64,000 bases of DNA from NCBI GenBank assembly GCA_963825445.1, contig CAWGTM010000024.1, forward strand, positions 186,001-250,000, written 5' to 3'. The position numbers were made by a program, and so were the translations under genes. Origin of the DNA: Actinophytocola sp963825445. GTDB lineage: Bacteria; Actinomycetota; Actinomycetes; Mycobacteriales; Pseudonocardiaceae. The first letter of the stretch is position 1. Every line of letters starts with the position of its first letter. Shown here one piece after another: positions 14,816 to 22,804 of the stretch. The notes beneath the pieces were generated by a model. The model searched no databases. It saw only the letters and a list, made by a program, of their open reading frames with translations, and was not told where the DNA came from.

Positions 14816-15688
14816 TCAGGCAGGCGACCAGTCCGTGTTGGCGCCGCACAGGATGAGGCACGGCAGGTCGCCCGGCACCTGCCCGCTCAGCCACGCCGCG
14901 AACGGCACGGCACCCGCCGGTTCCACGGCCAGCCGGAACTCCTCCCACAGGCGGTCCCGCGCCGCGAGGATCTCCGCGTCCGAGACCAGCACCGACGTGG
15001 CCTCGCGCAGGAGCGAGAACGGCAGCTCACCCACGCGGGTGGCGCCCAGCGCGGACGACGCGATCGAGTCGACCACCGTGTCCACCGGTCGTCCGGCGGC
15101 CAGTGCCGCGTGCAGGGACCGGCAGCCCTCGGGTTCCGCGGCGACCACCGGGCGGCCGCCGCCCAGGACCGTTCCCGCCGCGAGGCCGCCGCCCCCTACC
15201 GCGGCCACCAGGACATCCACGTCCGGAGCGTCGGCCACCACCTCGGCCGCGCACGTGCCCTGGCCCGCGATCACCAGCCGGTCGTCGTACGCCGGCAGGT
15301 AACGGGCGCCCGCCGCTTCGGACTGTGCGGCGGCGGCCGCTTCCGCGTAGGTGGCGCCGTGGCGGACCAGCTTCGCGCCCGTCGCCTCGATCCGGCGGGC
15401 CTTGGCGGTCGGCACGGACTCCGGTGTGTACACAGTGGCCGGGATGCCGAGCAGCGCGGCGGCCGTCGCCACCGCCAGGCCGTGGTTGCCGCCGGACGCC
15501 GTCACCACCCGCGCCGGCGACCCGGCCAGCAGCGCGTTCAGCGCGCCGCGCAGCTTGAACGAACCCGTGAGCTGGAGTTGCTCCAGCTTCAGCACCACCG
15601 GCCGACCTTCGACCGCGACCCGCATGATCGGCGTGCGCCGGGCGTAGGGCTCAATGCGTGCGGCTGCTTGCGCGACTTCTGACACCAT
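14816..15688 (-). CDS. Threonine/serine dehydratase-like PLP enzyme
   Basis: 290 residues of fold type II. LTGSFKLRGALNAL holds the PLP lysine, TASGGNHGLAVA the substrate loop, and VGGGGLAAG the phosphate-binding glycines. The length is short of catabolic threonine dehydratase and no ACT domain follows. It probably removes ammonia from threonine or serine. Its 3' end is one base from that of the ABC gene. The start is only 29 bases from the divergent gene at 15718, so the two promoters must overlap. Confidence 0.85.
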   Translation of the reverse strand: MVSEVAQAAARIEPYARRTPIMRVAVEGRPVVLKLEQLQLTGSFKLRGALNALLAGSPARVVTASGGNHGLAVATAAALLGIPATVYTPESVPTAKARRIEATGAKLVRHGATYAEAAAAAQSEAAGARYLPAYDDRLVIAGQGTCAAEVVADAPDVDVLVAAVGGGGLAAGTVLGGGRPVVAAEPEGCRSLHAALAAGRPVDTVVDSIASSALGATRVGELPFSLLREATSVLVSDAEILAARDRLWEEFRLAVEPAGAVPFAAWLSGQVPGDLPCLILCGANTDWSPA

Positions 15689-15717
15689 GAGCCACGGTAG
15701 CTCGAAGGAGGTGCGGC

Positions 15718-16992
15718 GTGCTTTCGGTGATCGCGTTCGGCGTCGCCTGGTGGCTCGGGCTGTACCTGTTCGCGCGCGGCCCCGCGAAGCCGACGCTGCG
15801 CCGCGCGGGCATCGGCCTGATCGGCTACGCGCTCGCCCTGGCCACCGACGGTCTCGGCAACGACCTCCTGACCGCCGTGCTCCTGTGCCTGCCGGCCGTG
15901 TTCTGGACGGGCGTCCTCGTGGCGCTGCTGCCCGACCGGCCGGTCATCGACCGCTGGTGGCGGTTCGCGATCCTGCCTGCGTCGCTCGTGGTGGCCGTGG
16001 CCAGCGCGTTCACCAGCGAGATCGTGGTGGTGGCGGCCGTGGCGCCGCTGTTCTGGGCGCTCGGGCTGCTCCTGCGTCACCGCGCGGAGATCCGCCAGGA
16101 CGCCGCGTTCGGTGTGCTCGTGGTGGCGCTGCTGATGTTCGGCCTCACCCTGGCGTTGGTACTGGTGGGGTTCGACGTGGTGTCGCGGGAGCTGTTGCTC
16201 GCGGGCATCGGCGTGGACATCGCGCTGCTCGGCGGGTGCGTGGCGGTGTTCGACGCGTTCGACGAGGGCGAGACGATCCGCCGCGACATGCTGTGGTCGC
16301 TGGCCGTGGCGGGCGGCACGGCCGTGCTGTTCGGCAGTCAGGTCGCGCTGGCGATGCTGGTGGCCGGCGACCTCGACCTGCTGCTCTACGGCGTGGTGGC
16401 CGCCGCGATCGCCGTGCAGGTGCTCGCCCGGCCGATCAACACGCTGGCCGACCGGTTCGCGTTCCCGCCCGACCTGCGCCGCGAACGCGGGGAACTGCGT
16501 GACGTGGCCGCCGCGCTGCCCCGGCGCGATGAGACGCTCGCGCTGGCCGCACTCGACGAGGCGGAGTTCGTCCGGCTGACCCGCCGCGCGCTCAGCAACT
16601 ACGGCGACCTGGGCAAGCTCGTGTCGAGTCCGCTGGCCGCGCTGCCGGCCATCGACTCCCGGCTCGCCGCGCGGGGTGCGGCGGGCGCGCCGCTGGAACG
16701 GGCGACCGAACTGAAGGCGCTGCTGCTGGACACGATCGCGCGGCTCAAGCCCCGCGACGGCGACTTCGGTACGAGCGAGGAGTGGCGCCACTACAACGCG
16801 CTGTACTTCTACTACGTGGTCGGCGTGCGCCCGTACAGCGTGCGGACGAAGGTGACGGAACTGGACCCGGTGGCCCGGCGCGCGCTCGCCTGGTTCGCCG
16901 ATCACGTGCCCGAGCGGACGCTGCACAACTGGCAGGCGGCCGGCGCGAAGATCGTGGCCGGCGAACTGCGGGCATCAGTTTCACACGCCTGA
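15718..16992 (+). CDS. Multi-pass membrane protein with C-terminal soluble domain, unknown function
   Basis: GTG at 15718 is preceded by AAGGAGG. The 424-residue product starts in a helix (LSVIAFGVAWWLGLYLFARG) and has about eight membrane helices up to residue 245. The remaining 175 residues are soluble and rich in Arg, Leu and Ala, with HYNALYFYYVVGVRPYS and HNWQAAGAKIVAGELR near the end. The first part is reminiscent of seven-helix sensor modules, but no kinase or other output domain is recognised. I do not know this family. Confidence 0.75.
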   Translation: MLSVIAFGVAWWLGLYLFARGPAKPTLRRAGIGLIGYALALATDGLGNDLLTAVLLCLPAVFWTGVLVALLPDRPVIDRWWRFAILPASLVVAVASAFTSEIVVVAAVAPLFWALGLLLRHRAEIRQDAAFGVLVVALLMFGLTLALVLVGFDVVSRELLLAGIGVDIALLGGCVAVFDAFDEGETIRRDMLWSLAVAGGTAVLFGSQVALAMLVAGDLDLLLYGVVAAAIAVQVLARPINTLADRFAFPPDLRRERGELRDVAAALPRRDETLALAALDEAEFVRLTRRALSNYGDLGKLVSSPLAALPAIDSRLAARGAAGAPLERATELKALLLDTIARLKPRDGDFGTSEEWRHYNALYFYYVVGVRPYSVRTKVTELDPVARRALAWFADHVPERTLHNWQAAGAKIVAGELRASVSHA

Positions 16993-17088
16993 CCTGGGGT
17001 TGGCAGTGGTTGGCAGCTCTTGGCGTGGTGCTGGCAGTGCGGTCTCGGCGACCTTCGGTGGCATCAACACACCACTTCAGGAGGAACC

Positions 17089-17484
17089 ATGACCGCCACC
17101 ATCACCACCGCCCCCGCCGCCCCGCTGCTGCGTACGGCGCTCAAGTTGGACGGCTACGCCACGCTCCCCGCCGGGGTCGTGCTCGCCGCGCTGGTCGGGG
17201 CACTCGACGGCCCGCTGGGCATCCCCACGGGTGTGCTGCTCGGCGCCGGCTTGTTCTTCGTGGCCTGGGGCGCGTTGGTGCTGTATGCCGGCACCCGCCG
17301 GACGATCAACCGCCGCGCGGCCGGCGCGATCGCCACGATCAATCTGGTCTGCGCGCTGGACGCGGTGCTGATCGCGGCCCTGGGCATCGGCGACCTGACC
17401 ACGCTCGGCACGACGCTGCTGCTGGTCCTGGCCGCGGGGGTCGCGGGGATCGGCGGGCTGCAGTTTCTGGGTCTGCGCCGCTGA
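17089..17484 (+). CDS. Small four-helix membrane protein
   Basis: ATG at 17089 with AGGAGG directly upstream gives 131 residues. The first 12 are Thr/Ala/Pro-rich; four hydrophobic stretches follow (around LPAGVVLAALVGAL, GVLLGAGLFFVAWGALVLY, LVCALDAVLIAALGIG and TLLLVLAAGVAGIGGLQFL). It resembles small actinobacterial integral membrane proteins of unknown role. The 96 bases before it look non-coding. A strong hairpin follows its stop. Confidence 0.7.
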   Translation: MTATITTAPAAPLLRTALKLDGYATLPAGVVLAALVGALDGPLGIPTGVLLGAGLFFVAWGALVLYAGTRRTINRRAAGAIATINLVCALDAVLIAALGIGDLTTLGTTLLLVLAAGVAGIGGLQFLGLRR

Positions 17485-17494
17485 CCCTGACCGA

Positions 17495-17531
17495 GGCCCG
17501 AGCGATTGGGGACGACCCCACCGCTCGGGCC
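17495..17531. terminator. Bidirectional hairpin terminator between convergent genes
   Basis: GGCCCGAGCG (17495-17504) pairs with CGCTCGGGCC (17522-17531), and inside it TGGGG/CCCCA around ACGA extends the stem. It lies between the stops of the small membrane protein (17484) and the leftward DMT exporter (17543), so it can end both transcripts. No U-tract is present, as is common in high-GC actinobacteria. Confidence 0.8.
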
Positions 17532-17542
17532 ATCGGCATCCG

Positions 17543-18415
17543 CTAGCTCACGGCGATCGCGGCTATCCCTGCCAGTACGACCAGCGATCCCGACAGGCGG
17601 CGGACGGCGTGTGCTTCACCCAGGACTCGCCAGGCGGCCAGCCCGCCGAGCACGATGCTCAACTCCCGCGTCGGGGCGACCAGACTGACCGGCGCGATCC
17701 GTAGCGCGAAGAGCACGAGCAGGTATGCCACGGGCGACAGCAGGCCGACGATCAGAATCCGTCGGCGATGGTCCCGCCACAACTCGGTGACCTCGGACTT
17801 CTCGCGCAGCGCGTACGGCGCCATCAGCAGGCATTGGAGGAGGGCACTGAAGCCGAAGTGGATCAGCGGCGGGACCGCGAGCGTCGTCACCGCGTAGGCG
17901 TCCCACAGCGTGTAACCCGCGATCATGACCCCGGTCAGCACGCCGTAGCCGATGCCCGCCCGGCGTCGCGCCGGCGAGGTGTCCTCCCCCGCCGACGCAC
18001 CGGCGCTGATGACCAGGACGCCGGCGATCACCAGGAACGCCCCGACCAGGCCCGACCAGCCGGGTCGTTCACCGAGGAAGAGCACTGCCACCAGCACCGA
18101 CAACAGTGGCCCGGTGCCTCTGGCCAGCGGATACACCACAGAGAGGTCGCCGACCGAGTAACCGCGCTGCAGCACGATCCCGTATGCCACGTGCAGTGCC
18201 GCTGTCACCAGCCCCGCGAGCGCCCAGGTCCACTGTGGACGTTGGGCGTCGATCATCAGGAAGACCAGTCCCGCCGGGGCGAACACGGCGGCCGAGACGG
18301 TGTAGTAGAGGAACACGAATCGCGCTCCGCCGCCGCCGACCTGTTTGGCCGCGAAGTTCCAGATCGCGTGCACCACGGCGGCGACGAGCACGAGCGACAG
18401 GGCCAGTCCGTTCAC
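17543..18415 (-). CDS. EamA/DMT-family transporter
   Basis: 290 residues with ten hydrophobic helices in two similar halves, the EamA pattern (each half ending in a Gly/Pro-rich helix; YPLARGTGPLLSVLVAVLFL in half one and APTRELSIVLGGLAAW in half two). Members export amino acids, metabolites or drugs. The intergenic 120 bases upstream are shared with the divergent methionine synthase-like gene. Confidence 0.85.
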   Translation of the reverse strand: MNGLALSLVLVAAVVHAIWNFAAKQVGGGGARFVFLYYTVSAAVFAPAGLVFLMIDAQRPQWTWALAGLVTAALHVAYGIVLQRGYSVGDLSVVYPLARGTGPLLSVLVAVLFLGERPGWSGLVGAFLVIAGVLVISAGASAGEDTSPARRRAGIGYGVLTGVMIAGYTLWDAYAVTTLAVPPLIHFGFSALLQCLLMAPYALREKSEVTELWRDHRRRILIVGLLSPVAYLLVLFALRIAPVSLVAPTRELSIVLGGLAAWRVLGEAHAVRRLSGSLVVLAGIAAIAVS

Positions 18416-18535
18416 GCGAGATCCTCCGAACGAGATTTCCTGATCAAGCTATCCCCGGGCTTCGGCCCCAAGCGACTCAAATGTGATGCGGCCGGTGCTG
18501 GAGCCCGGCCCTCGGGCGTGCAGCACACTGTGCGC

Positions 18536-19567
18536 GTGACCACCGCACCCTGGCCGCCTGGCGCGGCTACCGCCATCGGGTCCATGCCCGGCACCGATCC
18601 GCTCGAGGCCAGTTCCGTCGTGGTCGGTGAGTTGCCCGAGATGCCGCACCTCCCGGAGCTGCCGGGGCGTGGGCTCGGCGCGGACATCATCGGGCGTGGG
18701 GTGGCGTTGCTGGTCGACATCGCGGTCGAGGTCGTGCCCTCGGCCTACCGCGTGACCGCGCGGCCCGGCGCCGACTACCGCCGGGCGTTCGACGCCCTGC
18801 GGTGGGATCTCGACGCCTTCGAGCAGGCCCTCGAGCCTGTGTCGCCGTCGCTCGTGAAGGTGCAGTTGCCCGGGCCGTGGACGTTGACGTCCGAAGTGGA
18901 GCTGCCGCGCGGGCATCGGGTGCTCACCGATCCGGGTGCGCTGCGGGACTTCACGGAGTCGCTCTGCGAGGGGGTCACCCGCCACGTGGCCGAGGTGCGC
19001 CGGCGGACGGGTGCCGAGGTGGTCGTGCAGTTCGACGAGCCGTCGTTGCCGGCCGTGCTGGCCGGTTCGCTGCCGTCGCCGTCCGGGCTGAGCATGGTGA
19101 ACGCGGTCGCCGAGCCCGACGCCCGCGACGTCCTGGCCCAGGTGATCGACGCCGCCCGCGCCGCGACCGGCAAGCCCGTGGTCGTGCACTGCTGCGCCCC
19201 GCGGCCGCCGGTGGCACTGTTGCGCAGCGCCGGCGCGGACGCGATCTCGCTCGACGCCAGCCTCCTCGACGGCATGCCCGCCGTGTTCGCCGATCAGATC
19301 GGTGAGGCCTGGGACTCCGGCTGCGCCCTGTTCCTCGGCCTCGTCCCCAGCACGGACCCCGCCACGCGCCGCTCACTGCACGACGTGGCGAGGCCCGCGC
19401 TGGAGCTGGTGGACCGCCTCGGCTTCCCCCGGTCGATTCTCGCCGAGCGCGCGGTCCCCACCCCCACCTGCGGGCTTGCCGGCGCGACTCCCGAGTGGGC
19501 CCGCCGCGCCCTGGAACTGGTCCGCGACCTGGGCAAGGGCTTCGTCGAGCCGCCGGAATCCTGGTAG
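18536..19567 (+). CDS. MetE-like (cobalamin-independent methionine synthase family) protein
   Basis: GTG at 18536 gives 343 residues. It matches the C-terminal catalytic half of MetE: GSMPGTD near the start, VKVQLPGPWTL, VVQFDEPSLP, the zinc-ligand HCC motif (VVHCCAP, about residue 217) and a later Cys in PTPTCGLAGATPEW. The N-terminal half of classical MetE is absent, as in related stand-alone methyltransferases. The methyl donor and acceptor are uncertain. In related actinobacteria this gene sits between mnmA and ligA, as here. Confidence 0.85.
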   Translation: MTTAPWPPGAATAIGSMPGTDPLEASSVVVGELPEMPHLPELPGRGLGADIIGRGVALLVDIAVEVVPSAYRVTARPGADYRRAFDALRWDLDAFEQALEPVSPSLVKVQLPGPWTLTSEVELPRGHRVLTDPGALRDFTESLCEGVTRHVAEVRRRTGAEVVVQFDEPSLPAVLAGSLPSPSGLSMVNAVAEPDARDVLAQVIDAARAATGKPVVVHCCAPRPPVALLRSAGADAISLDASLLDGMPAVFADQIGEAWDSGCALFLGLVPSTDPATRRSLHDVARPALELVDRLGFPRSILAERAVPTPTCGLAGATPEWARRALELVRDLGKGFVEPPESW

Positions 19568-19568
19568 C

Positions 19569-20033
19569 TCAACGGATCACGCTCAGCGCCTGCCGCACCG
19601 GATGATCCGCACGCAACCGCAACGTCACCGGTGAGGCCAGGCCCGGCGCCCGGTGCTCGATCTGGACTCGCGACAGGCGCCGGCCGTGCGCGCTGATCGG
19701 GCCGAGCTGATCGGCCATGATCGTCCTCCTGGCCACGATCCACATCCGGAGGACCAGCCGATCGGCGTACACGGTCGCCGACACGTCACACGCGATTCGC
19801 TTCGGGCCGATGTGTCCCGTCCGCCACCAGGACTTCGCGAGTGGCGGACCGGTGAGCGGTGGTGGCGCATCCTCCGGCCGCAACACCTTGGAGAGTTGCC
19901 AGCACCCGATGAGGAAACCGATCGTGCCGCCCCACAGTCCGGCGGCGACATACACGGGGATGGTGCGCGTGAACTCGTTCGCCACGAACAAAGCGAACGC
20001 GACGACCGCCACAGCGATGATCCAGGTCCGCAT
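19569..20033 (-). CDS. Hypothetical membrane-anchored protein
   Basis: ATG at 20033 is preceded by GGAAGGA at good distance, giving 154 residues; the longer in-frame start lacks such a site. Two hydrophobic stretches (WIIAVAVVAFALFVANEF and VYVAAGLWGGTIGFLIGCW) are followed by a soluble part with WWRTGHIGPKRIACDVSATV and a basic end. No family recognised. It stops one base after the metE-like gene ends, convergent. Confidence 0.65.
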   Translation of the reverse strand: MRTWIIAVAVVAFALFVANEFTRTIPVYVAAGLWGGTIGFLIGCWQLSKVLRPEDAPPPLTGPPLAKSWWRTGHIGPKRIACDVSATVYADRLVLRMWIVARRTIMADQLGPISAHGRRLSRVQIEHRAPGLASPVTLRLRADHPVRQALSVIR

Positions 20034-20102
20034 ACCCGAATCCTTCCGACCACGAGACGCCGTGGCCATCGATCCGGGCGGAGTTGCGGGAGAAGTGCCG
20101 GA

Positions 20103-21461
20103 TCACCGGCGGGAGGCGAACGACACCGCCACCGTCAGTGCCGCGAAGCACGCTGCCGCAAGGAAAGCCGCGTTCATGCCCGCCATGAGGTTCGCGCCGC
20201 CGGCCGCCACCGTGACCACTACGGCCAGCCCCAGCGCGGAGCCCAACTGTTGCACCGTCTGCATGGTCCCGCCCGCCGCGCCGGCGTCGGCGGGCGGCAC
20301 GTTCCCCATGATCACCACGCTGAGTGAGGTGAACGCCAGTCCGGCGCCCACGCCGAGGAGCAGCATGGGACCGAGTACTCCGACCACATAACCGTCGTCC
20401 ACGGCGAGGCGGCTCAACCACGCCATGCCGAGCGTCATGAGCGTGGTTCCCGTGATGGTCAACGGTTTCGGCCCGAACCGGGGCAGCAGCGTGGGCACCA
20501 GCCGGGACATCCCGAAGACGCCCGCCGCCATCGGCAGGAACGCGAAACCCGTGGCGAGCGCGCCGAATCCCAGGATCCCCTGCAGGAACTGGGTGAGGAA
20601 GAAGAACGCGGACATCATGGACAGCGGGCCGAGGAAGAAGTTGGCGTAGCCGGCCGCGCGGTTGCGGTCGCCGAACAGGCGCAGCGGCAACAACGGCTGC
20701 GCCGCGCGCATCTCGATCCACAGGAACACGGCGATCAGCACCAGCCCGCCGGCCAGCGAAACGAGCGCCGTCGAGGAGCCCCAGCCCGCCTCGGCCGCGC
20801 GGATGAAACCGTAGACCAGACCACCGACACCGAGCGTCGCGGTGATCGCGCCCGGCAGGTCCAGCCGGGCCGGCACCCGCGGCGGCTCGGCGATGTGGCG
20901 GTTGGCGAGTGCCAGGATCACCAGGCCGAACGGGACGTTGATGAACATGACCGCGCGCCACGTGAACCACTCGGTGAGCAGTCCGCCGACGATGAGGCCG
21001 ATGGCGAACCCGGAACTGGCCATGGCGGAGAACAGGCTGAGCGCGCGAATCCGCTGGCGCTGCTCGGTGAACGTGCTGGTGATCAGTGCGAGCGTGCTGG
21101 GACCGGCGGCCGCCGCGCCGATGCCCTGCAGGATCCGGGCGGCGAGCAGCACCCCGGCGGAGTCGGCGAGCCCGCCGGCCAGCGACGCGGCCGTGAACAC
21201 CGCGACGCCCACCAGGAACACCCGCCGCCGGCCGAACAGGTCGCCCAGTCGCCCGCCGAGCAGCAGCAGGCCGCCGAACACGAGCGTGTAGGCGTTCATC
21301 ACCCACGACAGCCCGGCGAGCGAGAAGCCGAGGTCGGTGCGGATGCGGGGAAGCGCGACGTTCATGACCGTGACGTCGAGCATGAGCATGAGTTGGGAGG
21401 TGAGGAGCAACGTGAGCGCGAGACCGCGCCGCCGTGTGCCGGTCGAGATGGTGGTAGCCAA
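20103..21461 (-). CDS. MFS drug-efflux transporter (DHA2-like)
   Basis: 452 residues and about 14 hydrophobic segments. Motif A reads GGRLGDLFGRRRVFL after helix 2, and motif C-like glycines occur in SSGFAIGLIVGGLL; the opening LMLMLDVTVMNVALPRI is typical of proton-driven drug exporters such as EmrB/QacA. It faces a TetR gene across 110 bases that hold three operator-like palindromes, so drug-induced release of the repressor is the likely control. Substrate unknown. Confidence 0.9.
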   Translation of the reverse strand: MATTISTGTRRRGLALTLLLTSQLMLMLDVTVMNVALPRIRTDLGFSLAGLSWVMNAYTLVFGGLLLLGGRLGDLFGRRRVFLVGVAVFTAASLAGGLADSAGVLLAARILQGIGAAAAGPSTLALITSTFTEQRQRIRALSLFSAMASSGFAIGLIVGGLLTEWFTWRAVMFINVPFGLVILALANRHIAEPPRVPARLDLPGAITATLGVGGLVYGFIRAAEAGWGSSTALVSLAGGLVLIAVFLWIEMRAAQPLLPLRLFGDRNRAAGYANFFLGPLSMMSAFFFLTQFLQGILGFGALATGFAFLPMAAGVFGMSRLVPTLLPRFGPKPLTITGTTLMTLGMAWLSRLAVDDGYVVGVLGPMLLLGVGAGLAFTSLSVVIMGNVPPADAGAAGGTMQTVQQLGSALGLAVVVTVAAGGANLMAGMNAAFLAAACFAALTVAVSFASRR

Positions 21462-21475
21462 GAAAACCCCTAAGT

Positions 21476-21553
21476 GGAGACACTCTCCGTTTGGACTCGG
21501 CTAGCATATGGAGAACATCTCCGGATGCGCAAGAGTAACCGGAGAATCTCTCC
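21476..21553. promoter_or_regulatory. Three 13-bp TetR operators in a divergent promoter
   Basis: GGAGA-N3-TCTCC occurs three times: 21476-21488 (spacer CAC), 21510-21522 (ACA) and 21541-21553 (ATC). Starts are 34 and 31 bases apart, about three helical turns. They lie 15 to 92 bases from the exporter start and end 19 bases before the TetR start, the standard place for a repressor that controls both itself and its exporter. Confidence 0.85.
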
Positions 21554-21571
21554 GGATGGAAGGCTGGGTGC

Positions 21572-22135
21572 GTGACGACAGCCGAGCGGCCGATGCGGGC
21601 CGACGCGCGGCGCAACTACGAGCGGATCGTGGCGACCGCCCGTGACGTGTTCGCCGAGCACGGCATCGACGCGCCGCTCGACGACATCGCCAAGGCCGCG
21701 AAGGTCGGTCCCGGCACGTTGTACCGCCACTTCGCGAGCCGCGAGGCGCTGATCGAGGCCGTCTACCGCGGCGAGGTCGGCCAGCTGGCCGACCACGCCC
21801 ACGAACTGCGCGACACGCTGCCGCCCGAGGAGGCGCTCTTCGCGTGGATGCGGGCGCAGATCGCGTTCATCACCGAGAGCGGTGGGCTGGCGCTGGCGCT
21901 CAAGACGGCCATCGACGCGAACTCCGAGACCTTCGATTACTGCCGGGCGCAGCTGAACGGCGCCGTGGCCGCGCTGCTCGAGCCCGCGCAGGCGGCCGGT
22001 GTGATCCGGGCCGACCTGGAGCCGAGGGATCTGCTGCGTCTCGGCCACGGCGTCGGCACGGCCGCCGCGTACGCCGACGAGGCCGGCGCCGAGCGGCTGC
22101 TGTCCGTGGTGCTCGACGGGCTGCGTGCGTCGTGA
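21572..22135 (+). CDS. TetR-family repressor of the divergent exporter
   Basis: 187 residues from GTG 21572. The N-terminal helix-turn-helix reads RIVATARDVFAEHGIDAPLDDIAKAAKVGPGTLYRHF, split here as recognition part KVGPGTLYRHFASREAL. The rest is an all-helical ligand/dimer domain. Three palindromes lie between it and the exporter. The next gene overlaps its stop by GTGA, so that hypothetical protein is made with it. Confidence 0.9.
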   Translation: MTTAERPMRADARRNYERIVATARDVFAEHGIDAPLDDIAKAAKVGPGTLYRHFASREALIEAVYRGEVGQLADHAHELRDTLPPEEALFAWMRAQIAFITESGGLALALKTAIDANSETFDYCRAQLNGAVAALLEPAQAAGVIRADLEPRDLLRLGHGVGTAAAYADEAGAERLLSVVLDGLRAS

Positions 22136-22794
22136 AGTGGTTCAAGCGACGTGAGCAGGCGGCCGCGACCGGCCCCGACCCGGCCGTGCTGGCGCGCCGG
22201 TTCTGGGCGGGCTGGTACGACCTGCTGCCCGAGGTGGCGGCCGCGCTCGGTGACCGCGAGCCGAACCGCGTGGAGAACCAGCTGTGCAAGCTGGTGGCCG
22301 ACGTCCATCCCGACCTGCACTTCGCGCTCGAACGCGGCCAGCGGGCCATCTTCGCGCTCGTGGTCAGCGGCCAGGAGGACCCCCGGCTGCGGCCCTACAC
22401 CGACGCCTGGCGCGCGGCCGCGCCGCCCGAGGACGCGATCTGGGAGTACCACGACTCGGTGCCGCCGGTGCCCGACCCGACGATCGTCACGGTGAACCTG
22501 GGCGAGCACCGGATCTCGCTGGCCGACATGCGGGTGGTGGCGCAGGTCGACCGCACGGCCGGCGTGGTGGACGTCGCCGTGCATCATCCGCTGATGGCCG
22601 AACTGGACCCGAACGCGAGGTCGGCCATGACGTACTTACCGCTGGACGCGACGCTCGGTGAGCGGCTGGCGGCGGAACGCCTGCGCCGAGTGGAGACCGC
22701 GGAGGTGGAGCCGGCCGACACGATCGGGTTGCTCGAACTCCGGACCCTCGTGCGCGAGCTCGACGGCTCAGGAATTGTCGGTGGGGATGACTAG
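22132..22794 (+). CDS. Conserved hypothetical protein
   Basis: GTG at 22132 overlaps the TetR stop (GTGA) and gives 220 residues. The start VKWFKRREQ is basic, then an acidic, soluble protein with LARRFWAGWYDLLPEVAAAL, FALVVSGQEDPRLRPYTDAW and a late MTYLPLDATLGERLAAERL. There is no signal peptide, membrane helix or catalytic motif that I recognise. It is followed closely by ligA on the same strand. Confidence 0.7.
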   Translation: MKWFKRREQAAATGPDPAVLARRFWAGWYDLLPEVAAALGDREPNRVENQLCKLVADVHPDLHFALERGQRAIFALVVSGQEDPRLRPYTDAWRAAAPPEDAIWEYHDSVPPVPDPTIVTVNLGEHRISLADMRVVAQVDRTAGVVDVAVHHPLMAELDPNARSAMTYLPLDATLGERLAAERLRRVETAEVEPADTIGLLELRTLVRELDGSGIVGGDD

Positions 22795-22804
22795 TCTGCC
22801 CCCC

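Noticed and set aside
18465..18490. Intergenic stretch reading GPKRLKCD, similar to GPKRIACD in the hypothetical protein at 19569-20033
   Set aside because: Only eight codons long, no further similarity and no gene context; probably chance or a short dispersed repeat.
17768..18535. In-frame upward extension of the metE-like gene through the EamA region
   Set aside because: It is antisense to a good transporter gene and has Arg/Gln/His-rich composition; the GTG at 18536 gives a normal N-terminus.
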